A stretch of DNA of 64,000 nt from an uncultured Pelagibacteraceae bacterium. GTDB lineage: Bacteria; Pseudomonadota; Alphaproteobacteria; Pelagibacterales; Pelagibacteraceae. Each line of letters starts with the position of its first letter. The stretch's first letter is position 1. Under the pieces are notes generated by a model. It was not told the origin of the DNA. It ran no database searches and saw only the letters and a list, made by a program, of their open reading frames with translations. Of the stretch, positions 33,116 through 42,493 are shown piece by piece. The position numbers and the translations under genes were made by a program. Location of the stretch: NCBI GenBank assembly GCA_902592935.1, contig CACJGD010000001.1, forward strand, positions 31,337 to 95,336. The letters run 5' to 3'.

Positions 33116-34939
33116 GTGGAAAGAATAATTACAAAATCATTTGCTAGACTTATGGGTCGAGGAACCCATAGAGGTTTTATAACTTATGAAGAGCTAAGTA
33201 AGTCATTGGGAAAAAGAAATTTGTCAGATGAAAATCTGGCACAGGCATTTATCCATATTTTAAATGATAATATTACTTTAGTAGAAAAAAAATCAGATTT
33301 TAAAGTTTTAAGAAAGAAAGAAAATTCAAATAAGGAAGAAGGAAAAACAATTGAGAAAAGTGATGACCCTATAAGAATGTACCTTCGTGAAATGGGAGGG
33401 GTTGAGCTTCTTTCTAGAGAGGGAGAAATAGCAATAGCCAAAAGAATTGAAGCAGGAAAAGATGTTATGTTAATAGCACTTTCTCAAAGTCCAATAACAG
33501 CTCAACAATTTTTTGAATGGAATGAAAAATTACAAAAAGATGAAATTTTAGTTAGGGAAATTATAGATATAGATACAAACTATATGGAGGATGAAACCAC
33601 AGGTCCAAGCGCTAAACAAAAAAACTCAGGTGAAACAGAAAAAGAAGATGGAACAAATGACGACGAAGATGACTTTAATCCTACACTTGCAGCAATGGAA
33701 ACTGAAATTAAACCAAAAGTTTTAAAAACAGTAAATACATTAACTAAAGAGTATAACAAACTAATAAAGTATCAAAAAGAAAAACTAGAGTGTGTTTTGC
33801 AATCACAAATTTTTTCACCTGCAAAAGAAAAAGGTTACGAAAAAATAGTAACCGATATACTAGAAAATATTAAATCATTACAACTTTCACCTTCAGTTCT
33901 GGAGGAATTAGTGCAAAAACATTACATTGAAAATAAAAAAATTATTTCGTTGGAGGGAAATCTTTTAAGAATTGCGATAGATAACAACATACCACGTAAC
34001 GAGTTTATTAAATTTTATTTAGGAAACGAAATTAATCCTAATCTTAAAAAATTTTTAGATACAAATTCAGTTTGGAAGCAGTTTTTTATTAAAAACAAAG
34101 AAGAATTTAAAAATATTAGAGAGAGACTAGTTGAAATTAGTTATAAACTTGGAATATCTGTAACTGATTTTAAAAAACTTGTAAGCAGAGTCCAAAAAGG
34201 AGAAAAAGAATCTAGAATAGCTAAGAAAGAAATGGTTGAGGCAAATTTAAGATTAGTTATTTCAATTGCAAAAAAATATACAAATAGAGGTTTACAATTT
34301 TTAGACTTAATTCAAGAGGGAAATATTGGGCTAATGAAAGCTGTTGATAAGTTTGAATATAGGAGAGGCTATAAGTTTTCAACTTATGCGACTTGGTGGA
34401 TAAGGCAAGCGATTACAAGATCCATTGCTGATCAAGCTCGAACTATACGTATACCAGTTCATATGATTGAGACTATAAATAAGATTGTTAGGACTCAAAG
34501 ATTAATTTTGAGTGAGTTTGGTAGAGAAGCAACTCCTGAAGAGCTTGCAAAAAAATTAAGGATGCCTTTAGATAAAGTTAGAAAAGTACTAAAAATTTCT
34601 AAAGAACCAGTCTCATTAGAAAAACCCGTTGGAGATGAAGAAGATAGCAGTCTTGGAGATTTTATAGAAGATACTAAAGCCTTAGCTCCTTTAGAACAAG
34701 CTATTAAATCAAACCTTGGTGAAGCAACAACTAAAATATTATCAACATTAACACCAAGAGAAGAAAGAGTTTTAAGAATGCGGTTTGGAGTAGGAATGAA
34801 TACAGATCATACTTTAGAAGAAGTAGGACTACAATTCTCTGTTACTAGAGAGAGAATTAGGCAAATAGAGGCAAAGGCCTTAAGAAAACTTAAACACCCT
34901 AGTAGATCAAAACAATTAAAAAGTTTCTTGGAAAGTTAA
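33116..34939 (+). CDS. rpoD: RNA polymerase primary sigma factor; start uncertain (ORF open from 33077; GTG 33116 gives a typical region 1.1 start)
   Basis: '[13 protein letters not shown]' region 1.1, '[49 protein letters not shown]', region 4 '[27 protein letters not shown]'. Confidence 0.95.
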   Translation: MERIITKSFARLMGRGTHRGFITYEELSKSLGKRNLSDENLAQAFIHILNDNITLVEKKSDFKVLRKKENSNKEEGKTIEKSDDPIRMYLREMGGVELLSREGEIAIAKRIEAGKDVMLIALSQSPITAQQFFEWNEKLQKDEILVREIIDIDTNYMEDETTGPSAKQKNSGETEKEDGTNDDEDDFNPTLAAMETEIKPKVLKTVNTLTKEYNKLIKYQKEKLECVLQSQIFSPAKEKGYEKIVTDILENIKSLQLSPSVLEELVQKHYIENKKIISLEGNLLRIAIDNNIPRNEFIKFYLGNEINPNLKKFLDTNSVWKQFFIKNKEEFKNIRERLVEISYKLGISVTDFKKLVSRVQKGEKESRIAKKEMVEANLRLVISIAKKYTNRGLQFLDLIQEGNIGLMKAVDKFEYRRGYKFSTYATWWIRQAITRSIADQARTIRIPVHMIETINKIVRTQRLILSEFGREATPEELAKKLRMPLDKVRKVLKISKEPVSLEKPVGDEEDSSLGDFIEDTKALAPLEQAIKSNLGEATTKILSTLTPREERVLRMRFGVGMNTDHTLEEVGLQFSVTRERIRQIEAKALRKLKHPSRSKQLKSFLES

Positions 34940-36057
34940 TTAATTAAATTTTGGAAATAATTCGATTTTCTCATTATTTCTTTTGCAACTATTCCATTAC
35001 CTTTGTCGTTAAAATGATTATCTCCTATAAAAAATAATTCTTTATAAATTTTGAATTTATTAGTTTCATTTTTATGAAAGTCCGAAACAAAAATAAAATT
35101 TATTTTATTTTCTAATGCAAGATCACCCCAGAATTTTTTGTAGAAGTCTGAGTTTATTGAATTTAACATAAATATTGGCTCTTCTAAGTATACTAGAGTG
35201 AGTTCAATATCTTTTTCGTTCAAAAGTTTTTTTATTTGTAGAATATAATTTTTTGATTTTTCTAGACCTAATTTACCCCATTTATTGAATTCTTTTTTAT
35301 CAGTTATATGTTTCTGGTCCGGTTTATTATTAAGTATCGATAAAACTTTATTTAAATCATAATTTTCATAATTTGGTTTATCTGCCTTCAAATCTTTAAA
35401 TAAATTGCTAATAGGAGTAATCCTCTTAATAAATTGATAAGTGATTGTATTTGATTTTATAAAATTATTTATATCAACTAGAATTTTAATATTTAAAAAA
35501 TCATTATGGCTTACTACATAATCCCTGTTTATCTCGTTGTATCTATATAAATCATCGTGAATATCTCCATTGCAAAGTACAACAAAAACTTTTGAAATTG
35601 GATAATTTTTTATATTAATTAAATAATTTAATTTACTTAATATTACTATAGGTGAATAAGATACAACTCCAGCATTTAACACTTTATGGTTTTTTGATAT
35701 TGAATTAATTTCTTTTTCTATTACACCAACAAAAGTATTTTCATACCTTACTCCAACTCCTTCAGTAAAAGAGTCTCCTATAAACAAAATATTATGTTTT
35801 TTAAAATTTACATTTTGAATTTTTTTATCTTTAAAACCTAAATTATTGGTAAATATTTGAGCATTTTGGTAACCCCAATTTTCAATCCACATAGCATTAG
35901 GTCTTAAATCATGATGATAGTAATAAGATTTGATTTTATGACTTTTTCTATCATATATTTTGTTTTTTACGTTAATTGGAAGCATAAACATCAAAAAAAT
36001 GTCAAAAAAAATAAAAACTATCAAAAAAACAATTATTTTTTTAATTAATTTAATCAT
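34936..36057 (-). CDS. SGNH/GDSL hydrolase-like protein with N-terminal membrane anchor
   Basis: Block I '[14 protein letters not shown]', C-terminal '[19 protein letters not shown]', hydrophobic N-terminus. Confidence 0.65.
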   Translation of the reverse strand: MIKLIKKIIVFLIVFIFFDIFLMFMLPINVKNKIYDRKSHKIKSYYYHHDLRPNAMWIENWGYQNAQIFTNNLGFKDKKIQNVNFKKHNILFIGDSFTEGVGVRYENTFVGVIEKEINSISKNHKVLNAGVVSYSPIVILSKLNYLINIKNYPISKVFVVLCNGDIHDDLYRYNEINRDYVVSHNDFLNIKILVDINNFIKSNTITYQFIKRITPISNLFKDLKADKPNYENYDLNKVLSILNNKPDQKHITDKKEFNKWGKLGLEKSKNYILQIKKLLNEKDIELTLVYLEEPIFMLNSINSDFYKKFWGDLALENKINFIFVSDFHKNETNKFKIYKELFFIGDNHFNDKGNGIVAKEIMRKSNYFQNLIN

Positions 36058-36105
36058 TTGTCATTGATGCAATAAATAATAACCTTATAAAGTATTAAAT
36101 CAAAT

Positions 36106-36180
36106 GGGCCGTTAGCTCAATAGTAGAGTACTGCATTGACATTGCAGGGGTAGTTGGAGCGTAACCAACACGGCCCACCA
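36106..36180 (+). tRNA. tRNA-Val(GAC), with atypical D- and T-loops
   Basis: Acceptor gggccgt/acggccc, anticodon arm ctgca-ttgacat-tgcag, T-stem gttgg/ccaac, encoded CCA; loops aatagta and agcgtaa are non-canonical. Confidence 0.85.
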
Positions 36181-36238
36181 TTAATTATCTTTAATTGAAT
36201 AGTAATAAAAAATGTTATAATTATTTTGTAATAATTTT

Positions 36239-36315
36239 GGGCCTGTAGCTCAGTTGGTTAGAGCAGTACACTCATAATGTATTGGTCCCAGGTTCGAGTC
36301 CTGGCGGGCCCACCA
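36239..36315 (+). tRNA. tRNA with CAT anticodon (elongator Met, or Ile2 if lysidine-modified)
   Basis: Acceptor gggcctg/cgggccc, anticodon loop ctcataa, T-loop ttcgagt, encoded CCA. Isotype not resolvable by eye. Confidence 0.93.
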
Positions 36316-36319
36316 AATT

Positions 36320-36913
36320 TTATTTTTTTGAAAATTCAGTTAAATTTTTTATAAGAGCCTCTACATTTCCATCATTTGAATTTATAATGGAAGTAAACTC
36401 TTCTTTTTGAGTTCTTGCTAAACTTAATCCTTCAATAATTAAATCTCTTATTAATAAATTATCAGGATTTTTAGTATATACCCTCCAATCTATTTTGACC
36501 TCTGGTCTAGTTTCGGTTGCAACAAGTTTGCTGGATACTATTGTATAGTTCTTATTAATTTTTTTTTTTGAGTAAACATCAATTTCTGGATTGGTATATT
36601 CAGCAAGTCTACTAGAGAAACTTTTTAAAAAATATTTTTTAAAAACTTTTTTATATCTAACCAATTGTTCATTTGAAATTGTTTTTCTATAAGCACCTAA
36701 GGAATATAAGCTTATACCTTCAATATCTACGGTTTCCCTGGCAATATCTTTCAATTTTTCGATTCTTTCATCTTTAGTATAGTTTCCTCCCAATGTATCT
36801 GCCGCTCTATTTACAGTAGATTGAATAAATACATCTGGTTCAATTGCAAAAGTATAATTAGGTTTTATAATTAAAATTATAGATACAATTATAAAAATAA
36901 AATATTTTTTCAT
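36320..36913 (-). CDS. mlaC: MlaC/Ttg2D-family phospholipid-binding periplasmic protein
   Basis: 'FAIEPDVFIQSTVNRAADTLGG', 'FKKYFLKSFSSRLAEYTNPEIDVY', 'IDWRVYTKNPDNLLIRDLIIEGLSLARTQKEEFTSII'. Confidence 0.85.
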   Translation of the reverse strand: MKKYFIFIIVSIILIIKPNYTFAIEPDVFIQSTVNRAADTLGGNYTKDERIEKLKDIARETVDIEGISLYSLGAYRKTISNEQLVRYKKVFKKYFLKSFSSRLAEYTNPEIDVYSKKKINKNYTIVSSKLVATETRPEVKIDWRVYTKNPDNLLIRDLIIEGLSLARTQKEEFTSIINSNDGNVEALIKNLTEFSKK

Positions 36914-36926
36914 ATTTATGAGGATT

Positions 36927-37724
36927 TTACTTAGTATCTATTTCTTCCCAGTCACCTTCATCATTATAGATAATTTGAATATTTCCTCTTTTAATATTTT
37001 TAATTTTAAGTTCCCTATCTTGTAAATATAAGCTTTTCAATGAAGCATAAAAATCCATTGAATTTTTTTCAAGGTTATCGAATGATTCAATATTATTTGC
37101 TCTGAATTCAACTCCACTCAGAACTTTTGACGCTAAAAAAACATTTTCACTCAAAAATTCATTATTTCCATTGACAGATGCGTTATACCATGGATCTCCC
37201 CCAAATACGTTTACGAAAGAACCAGCGGTATCTCTAATAGTTGATGGCCCTAAAACTGGAAGAACTATATAGCATCCAGGACCTACTCCCCATTTTCCAA
37301 GAGTTTGGCCGTAGTCCTCCTTTTCATATTTTGGAAAACCAAGATCATCTGCTACATCAATTATTCCTAACAAACCTACTGTACTGTTAATTACTAATCT
37401 TCCAGTATTTATTATGGCTAATTTTATATCACCCTGTAGTACATTATTTGGAATGGTTATTAAGTTAGACAAGTTATCCAGAACATTTCCAGTCCCTTTT
37501 CTGATTGAAGGTGGTAAACTTCTATAACTTTTAGCAACTGGTTTAATAATTGCTTTATCCAATCCTTGGTTTAACGAAAGTGTTGCTCTGTTGAGTGGTT
37601 CAAAGCAATCTTTAACAGATTTTGATTTTTTTGATAGTTCAAGTTCACCATCAGAACCAGCTATAGCATTTGAGGCTAGAAATAAAATTATGATTGTTAA
37701 TTTTAAAAATTTTATCATTATCAA
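36927..37724 (-). CDS. mlaA: MlaA/VacJ-family outer-membrane lipid asymmetry protein
   Basis: 'DCFEPLNRATLSLNQGLDKAIIKPVAKSYRSLPPSIRKGTGNVLDNLSNLITIPNNVLQGD', 'YGQTLGKWGVGPGCYIVLPVLGPSTIRDTAG'. Confidence 0.92.
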   Translation of the reverse strand: MIMIKFLKLTIIILFLASNAIAGSDGELELSKKSKSVKDCFEPLNRATLSLNQGLDKAIIKPVAKSYRSLPPSIRKGTGNVLDNLSNLITIPNNVLQGDIKLAIINTGRLVINSTVGLLGIIDVADDLGFPKYEKEDYGQTLGKWGVGPGCYIVLPVLGPSTIRDTAGSFVNVFGGDPWYNASVNGNNEFLSENVFLASKVLSGVEFRANNIESFDNLEKNSMDFYASLKSLYLQDRELKIKNIKRGNIQIIYNDEGDWEEIDTK

Positions 37725-37822
37725 TTAATATATAATGTTTATGGGTTTAATGTAAATCGAGATTTAGTGCTAAAAATGACACAATTATGGCTATAAATAA
37801 TCATACATAAAAAAATATATAA

Positions 37823-38563
37823 ATGATGAAAAAAATTTTTAATTATTCTCCAAATTTTGATTTAAAAAAACGTCAAAATAATCAAATTAAATTTTTAGTT
37901 TTTCATTATACCGGGATGAAGAGCGAATCTGATGCGATAAATAAATTAATTAATATAAAATCTAAGGTAAGCAGTCATTACTTTATTAAAAGAAATGGTG
38001 AAATTGTTGTTTTAGTTCCTGATTTATATATAGCTTGGCATGCTGGAAAATCCTCTTGGAAAAATTTCAAGTTTTTGAATAAAAATTCAATTGGAATTGA
38101 AATTAGTAATCCAGGTCATGAAAATAATTATAAAAAATTTTCTGAAAGTCAAATTCAATCAATTTCTAAATTAACCAAATATTTAATGTTTAAGTATAAA
38201 ATAAAACCTAAAAATATTTTAGGTCATTCAGATATTGCACCTGTTAGAAAAAAAGATCCTGGAGAAAAATTTCCATGGCGTTTATTAGCATTAAAGAAAA
38301 TAGGTGTTTGGCACTCAATTTCAAATTCAATTTTAAATAAAAATAGGCTAAAAAAAATAGACACTAAAACAGAAAAATATTTTTTTAAAAATTTATTGAA
38401 GATAGGTTACACATTGAATCACTCACAAAATATAAAAAAAAAAAAATTTTTAATTTTTTTAGTTAAAGCTTTTCAAAGAAGATACAGACAAAAGCTCGTA
38501 AATGGCAAAGTTGACAAAGAATGTATTTTGATATGTGAAAATCTAGCAAAAAAACTTAATTAA
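37823..38563 (+). CDS. N-acetylmuramoyl-L-alanine amidase (AmpD/AmiD type)
   Basis: Amidase_2 motifs 'FLVFHYTGM', 'SSHYFIKRNGEIVVLVPDLYIAWHAGKS', 'NSIGIEISNPGH', 'ILGHSDIAPVRKKDPGEKFPW'. Confidence 0.88.
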   Translation: MMKKIFNYSPNFDLKKRQNNQIKFLVFHYTGMKSESDAINKLINIKSKVSSHYFIKRNGEIVVLVPDLYIAWHAGKSSWKNFKFLNKNSIGIEISNPGHENNYKKFSESQIQSISKLTKYLMFKYKIKPKNILGHSDIAPVRKKDPGEKFPWRLLALKKIGVWHSISNSILNKNRLKKIDTKTEKYFFKNLLKIGYTLNHSQNIKKKKFLIFLVKAFQRRYRQKLVNGKVDKECILICENLAKKLN

Positions 38564-38597
38564 TAGGGCTTGAACTTTTACAGTTTAAATATAAATT

Positions 38598-38963
38598 GTT
38601 ATAGCCAGATAAACGACTTATCGCTTTGATTATTTTAAAGAGGAAAGTCCGGGCTCTACAAGGACACAGTGCCAGGTAATACCTGGCGGGGGAAACCCTA
38701 GGGATAGTGCCACAGAAAATAAACCGCCATAACATGGCAAGGGTGAAAAGGTGTGGTAAGAGCACACCGGTTCTATTGGTAACAATGAACGCTGGAAAAC
38801 CCCACTGAGAGCAAGACTAAGTAGAGATGACATTGTTAAAAAACTAAAAGCCGTCCTTGGCTAGTCATCAGGGTTAGTTGCTTGAGCTTAAGAGTGATCT
38901 TAAGCCTAGACAAATGATAGGTTTAAATGACAGAACCCGGCTTATAGTTTGTCTGGCTAATCT
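38598..38963 (+). ncRNA. rnpB: RNase P RNA, bacterial class A (ends approximate)
   Basis: Terminal pairing tagccagat...gtctggcta; conserved 'gaggaaagtccgggctc', 'gggggaaaccct', 'agagcacaccgg', 'gacagaacccggctta'. Confidence 0.95.
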
Positions 38964-39140
38964 ATTCTCATACTAAAATTTTAAATTAATAAATGTTCTA
39001 AATATTAACTAAATATTGGAAAATATATGTTCTTTATTTGCTTTTTCACTGAACCCAAAAAAATCACAGAAGATGAAGGCAAAAAACTTCAAGTAACAAA
39101 AAAACCAATATCATTAAGCAAATTTGCATAGATTCTTGAT

Positions 39141-39169
39141 TTGACACTTATTTTAAATACCCATATATT
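39141..39169 (+). promoter_or_regulatory. Predicted sigma70 promoter for mraZ/dcw cluster
   Basis: TTGACA (39141-39146), 17-nt spacer, TATATT (39164-39169), 42 nt before mraZ ATG. Confidence 0.7.
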
Positions 39170-39183
39170 CCCATATATTCCCA
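39159..39183 (-). promoter_or_regulatory. Predicted MraZ operator: three TGGGN direct repeats with 5-nt spacers
   Basis: Forward-strand ACCCA(39159-39163)-tatat-TCCCA(39169-39173)-tatat-TCCCA(39179-39183), i.e. TGGGN x3 on the minus strand. Confidence 0.65.
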
Positions 39184-39211
39184 ATTATGGAATTTAAAAA
39201 TTATAAAATTT

Positions 39212-39670
39212 ATGTTTTTATCGACTTTCGAGAACAAATTAGACAAAAAAGGGAGAGTGTCTGTGCCTGCTAGTTTCAGGTCGCACTTATCTAATTTAGG
39301 TTATAATGGCGTTATTTGTTATCCTTCATTTAATAACTCTTCAATTGAAGCATGTTCTCAAGATAGAATTGAAAAAATTTCCTCAGCAATAGACTCATTA
39401 AATCCATTCGAAGAAAAAAGAGATTATTTTGCTACATCTATTTTAGCTGAAAGTATAAATCTACAATTTGATAGTGAAGGAAGAATTTCATTAACATCAA
39501 AATTATTAAAACATGCAAAAATAAAAAACAGCATGTTATTTGTTGGTCAAGGTCAAACATTTCAAATATGGGAGCCAACAGCATTTGAAAAATTTAAGGT
39601 AACAGCGAGAAAAAAAGCAAATATTAATCGAGGTAATCTTAAATGGGAGCTTCAACAAAACAAACAATAG
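39212..39670 (+). CDS. mraZ: Transcriptional regulator / division-cluster protein MraZ
   Basis: 'FLSTFENKLDKKGRVSVPASFRSHL', 'LQFDSEGRISLTSKLLKHAKIKNSMLFVGQGQTFQIWEP'. Confidence 0.95.
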   Translation: MFLSTFENKLDKKGRVSVPASFRSHLSNLGYNGVICYPSFNNSSIEACSQDRIEKISSAIDSLNPFEEKRDYFATSILAESINLQFDSEGRISLTSKLLKHAKIKNSMLFVGQGQTFQIWEPTAFEKFKVTARKKANINRGNLKWELQQNKQ

Positions 39671-39680
39671 GGGATAAAAG

Positions 39681-41162
39681 ATGACAATTAACTTTAAAGC
39701 ACCAGAGATAAAAGAGCTACAGCCAAGATTACTAGTTTTAGGAGTTGGTGGAGCTGGAGGAAATGCAATTAATGAAATGATTGAAAATAACATGCAGGGA
39801 GTTGAATTTATTGCAGTAAATACTGATGCTCAAGATTTGAAGCTTAGTAAAGCAAAAACGAGAATTCAAATTGGTTTAAATTTAACAAAAGGATTAGGTG
39901 CTGGTGCAAAACTAGATATTGGACAAGCTGCAGCAGATGAGTCTTTAAATGAAATTGTAAATACACTTCAAGGTGCAAACATGGTTTTTATTGCAGCCGG
40001 TATGGGCGGTGGAACAGGCACTGGTGCTGCCCATGTCATCGCTAGAGCTGCTAAAGAATTAAATATCTTAACTGTAGGTGTTGTGACTCTTCCATTTTTA
40101 TATGAAGGCCCCTCAAGAATGCGAAGAGCGCAACAAGGTTTGGAGGAGTTAAGAAAACATGTTGATACAATAATTGTTATTCCAAATCAAAACTTGTTTA
40201 AAATAGCTAATGAACAAACAACATTTGAAGAGTCTTTTAATCTTTCAAACAATGTTTTGAGACATGGTGTTCAAAGTGTAACAGATTTGATGGTCAGACC
40301 TGGAATAATTAATTTAGATTTTGCCGATGTTGAAACAGTAATGGCTTCAATGGGTAAAGCTATGATGGGAACTGGAGAAGCTGAAGGCGAAGGTCGTGCA
40401 ATGCAAGCTGCAGAGATGGCAATTAGCAATCCTTTAATTGATGATTACACTTTAAAAGGCGCTAAAGGATTATTGGTTAATATTACCGGAGGCAAAGATC
40501 TTAAACTTTTTGAGGTAGATGAAGTGGTCAATAAAATTAGATCTGAAGTAGATGCAGAAGCTGAAGTAATAATAGGAGCTATAACTGATTCAGAACTTGA
40601 TGGAAAAATTAGAGTTTCAATTGTTGCAACCTCACTCGATGGTCAACAACCTGAATCAAAATCAGTAGTAAATATGGTTCACAGAATACATAACCGTAAC
40701 CCTGGTTATTCTGATTTTTCAAATATTGGATCTTCTCAATCCTTCAATTTTTCAAACACAACATCATCAAACCCAATTACACATGGTGCAAATGCTTTGA
40801 AACTTGAAAATGAGATTGTTCAAGAACAACAATCTGAAAGTTCTCAAAATCAAATGATGAACGATGAAGTTGTTCAAAATACTATTATGGAAAGTGAGAG
40901 CATAGTTGAGGATAATTCAGTAAATGAAATGGAAAAATCTTTTGCACAAGAGGCTATGGAAACAAAACATGAGGAAATTCAAGAGACAAATATTGAGGAA
41001 CAAGCCTCTAATGATCTGAAAGAATTTGGAGTTGATTCTGACTCGCCAGATTTATTTAGTTCAGAACCAGAAAGCTCAAGTTCAGAAGATTTATTATCCT
41101 CAGAAGAAGAGGAAGAGGACGATCTTGAGATACCAGCATTCTTAAGAAGACAAAAAAATTAA
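39681..41162 (+). CDS. ftsZ: Cell division GTPase FtsZ
   Basis: '[14 protein letters not shown]', tubulin signature '[11 protein letters not shown]', C-terminal peptide '[13 protein letters not shown]'. Confidence 0.97.
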   Translation: MTINFKAPEIKELQPRLLVLGVGGAGGNAINEMIENNMQGVEFIAVNTDAQDLKLSKAKTRIQIGLNLTKGLGAGAKLDIGQAAADESLNEIVNTLQGANMVFIAAGMGGGTGTGAAHVIARAAKELNILTVGVVTLPFLYEGPSRMRRAQQGLEELRKHVDTIIVIPNQNLFKIANEQTTFEESFNLSNNVLRHGVQSVTDLMVRPGIINLDFADVETVMASMGKAMMGTGEAEGEGRAMQAAEMAISNPLIDDYTLKGAKGLLVNITGGKDLKLFEVDEVVNKIRSEVDAEAEVIIGAITDSELDGKIRVSIVATSLDGQQPESKSVVNMVHRIHNRNPGYSDFSNIGSSQSFNFSNTTSSNPITHGANALKLENEIVQEQQSESSQNQMMNDEVVQNTIMESESIVEDNSVNEMEKSFAQEAMETKHEEIQETNIEEQASNDLKEFGVDSDSPDLFSSEPESSSSEDLLSSEEEEEDDLEIPAFLRRQKN

Positions 41163-41180
41163 TGGTCTTCTTAGAGATAA

Positions 41181-42191
41181 ATGGACGCCACCATAGTGCC
41201 GAAATTGCAAAAGCATTATCCGGTACTGCTAAAAGAAATTATTAGCGTTATTTCCCCTCAACATGGTGGCACATTTATCGATTGTACTTTTGGTCAAGGT
41301 GGTTATTCCAAAAAAATTTTAAATTTTAAAAATACAAAAGTAATAGCTATTGATAGAGACATAGAGAGTGAAAAAATTGCCAATCAATTAAAAGAAAACT
41401 TTGAAGATAGATTTATTTTTAAAAATATAAAATTTAGTCAATTAAGTAATTTAAAGCTCAAAAATGAAAATATAAGAGGTGTAATTTTTGATCTTGGTTA
41501 CTCTTATACTCAAATTAAAGATCCAAAAAAAGGATTATCATTCGATGCCAGCGGTAAATTAAATATGCAGTTAGGATTAAATAGTTGTTCAGCAGAAGAT
41601 GTAATCAACAAACTCGATGAAAAACAATTAGAAAAAATTTTTAAATTTTTTGGAGATGAAAAAGAGGCAAAATTTATTTCACGAAATATCATAAAAGAAA
41701 GATCTAAAAATCAAATTGATACTAAATCTTTAGTTGAAATTATTGATAAATCAAAAAAAAGAAAAAATTTTAAAGTTCATAATGCGACCAAGGTTTTTCA
41801 GGCCCTTAGAATATTTGTAAATAAAGAGATAAGTGAGCTAATTTTTGGACTTATTAATGCCACTAAAGTTTTAAAAAAAGGTGGTGTTTTGGGGGTAGTT
41901 ACATTTCACTCTTTAGAGGATAAAATAGTAAAATATTTTTTTAAAAGTCTATCTGAAAATAAAAGTATTTCAAGATATAGTCCAGTTATTGAACAAGTAG
42001 ATACACTGTTTAACTTAATTCAAAAAAAACCAATAACACCCTCAGATGAGGAAGTGAATGAAAACCCACCATCTAGATCTGCTAAATTTAGATATGTGAT
42101 TAAAAAAACAGATTTTTATAATTTTGATACTGATATAGAGGATCAATTCAGAAATTATATTGAAATTGAAAATTATGGAGACAAACTGTGA
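41181..42191 (+). CDS. rsmH: 16S rRNA (cytosine(1402)-N4)-methyltransferase
   Basis: '[36 protein letters not shown]', '[20 protein letters not shown]', '[20 protein letters not shown]'. Confidence 0.94.
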   Translation: MDATIVPKLQKHYPVLLKEIISVISPQHGGTFIDCTFGQGGYSKKILNFKNTKVIAIDRDIESEKIANQLKENFEDRFIFKNIKFSQLSNLKLKNENIRGVIFDLGYSYTQIKDPKKGLSFDASGKLNMQLGLNSCSAEDVINKLDEKQLEKIFKFFGDEKEAKFISRNIIKERSKNQIDTKSLVEIIDKSKKRKNFKVHNATKVFQALRIFVNKEISELIFGLINATKVLKKGGVLGVVTFHSLEDKIVKYFFKSLSENKSISRYSPVIEQVDTLFNLIQKKPITPSDEEVNENPPSRSAKFRYVIKKTDFYNFDTDIEDQFRNYIEIENYGDKL

Positions 42192-42493
42192 AAAAGTTTG
42201 CTTTAGCAGTAGTGATTTTTTTTTTAGTCCTATCAACTGCAATAATAAAAAATACGACTAAACAGATTGAAGATGAAATATTTACTGCAAAAGAGAATAT
42301 TAGAATTTTAAAGACTGAATTTGAAAATGTATCCTTGGAGTATGATTATTTAAGTTCCTCAGAAAGGTTACTTGAATATCAGTCTCAGTATTTTGAGGAT
42401 GAGTTAATTCAAAAAAATATAAACGACATAAGAGTCTACAATATTTCAAATGATGTAAATAAAATCCAAAAGTTTAAAATTATTAAAGAGTAA
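42188..42493 (+). CDS. ftsL: FtsL-like cell division protein
   Basis: 101 aa, single N-terminal TM plus coiled coil, position between rsmH and ftsI. Confidence 0.65.
   Translation: MKKFALAVVIFFLVLSTAIIKNTTKQIEDEIFTAKENIRILKTEFENVSLEYDYLSSSERLLEYQSQYFEDELIQKNINDIRVYNISNDVNKIQKFKIIKE

Noticed and set aside
38430-38460. Long A/T homopolymers in the amidase gene, possible frameshift
   Set aside because: The frame continues through them into a plausible C-terminal peptidoglycan-binding region; similar homopolymers occur throughout this AT-rich sequence.
38556-38833. Two overlapping minus-strand ORFs (38556-38765 and 38630-38833)
   Set aside because: They are antisense to the RNase P RNA; their open frames follow from its GC-richer structured sequence.
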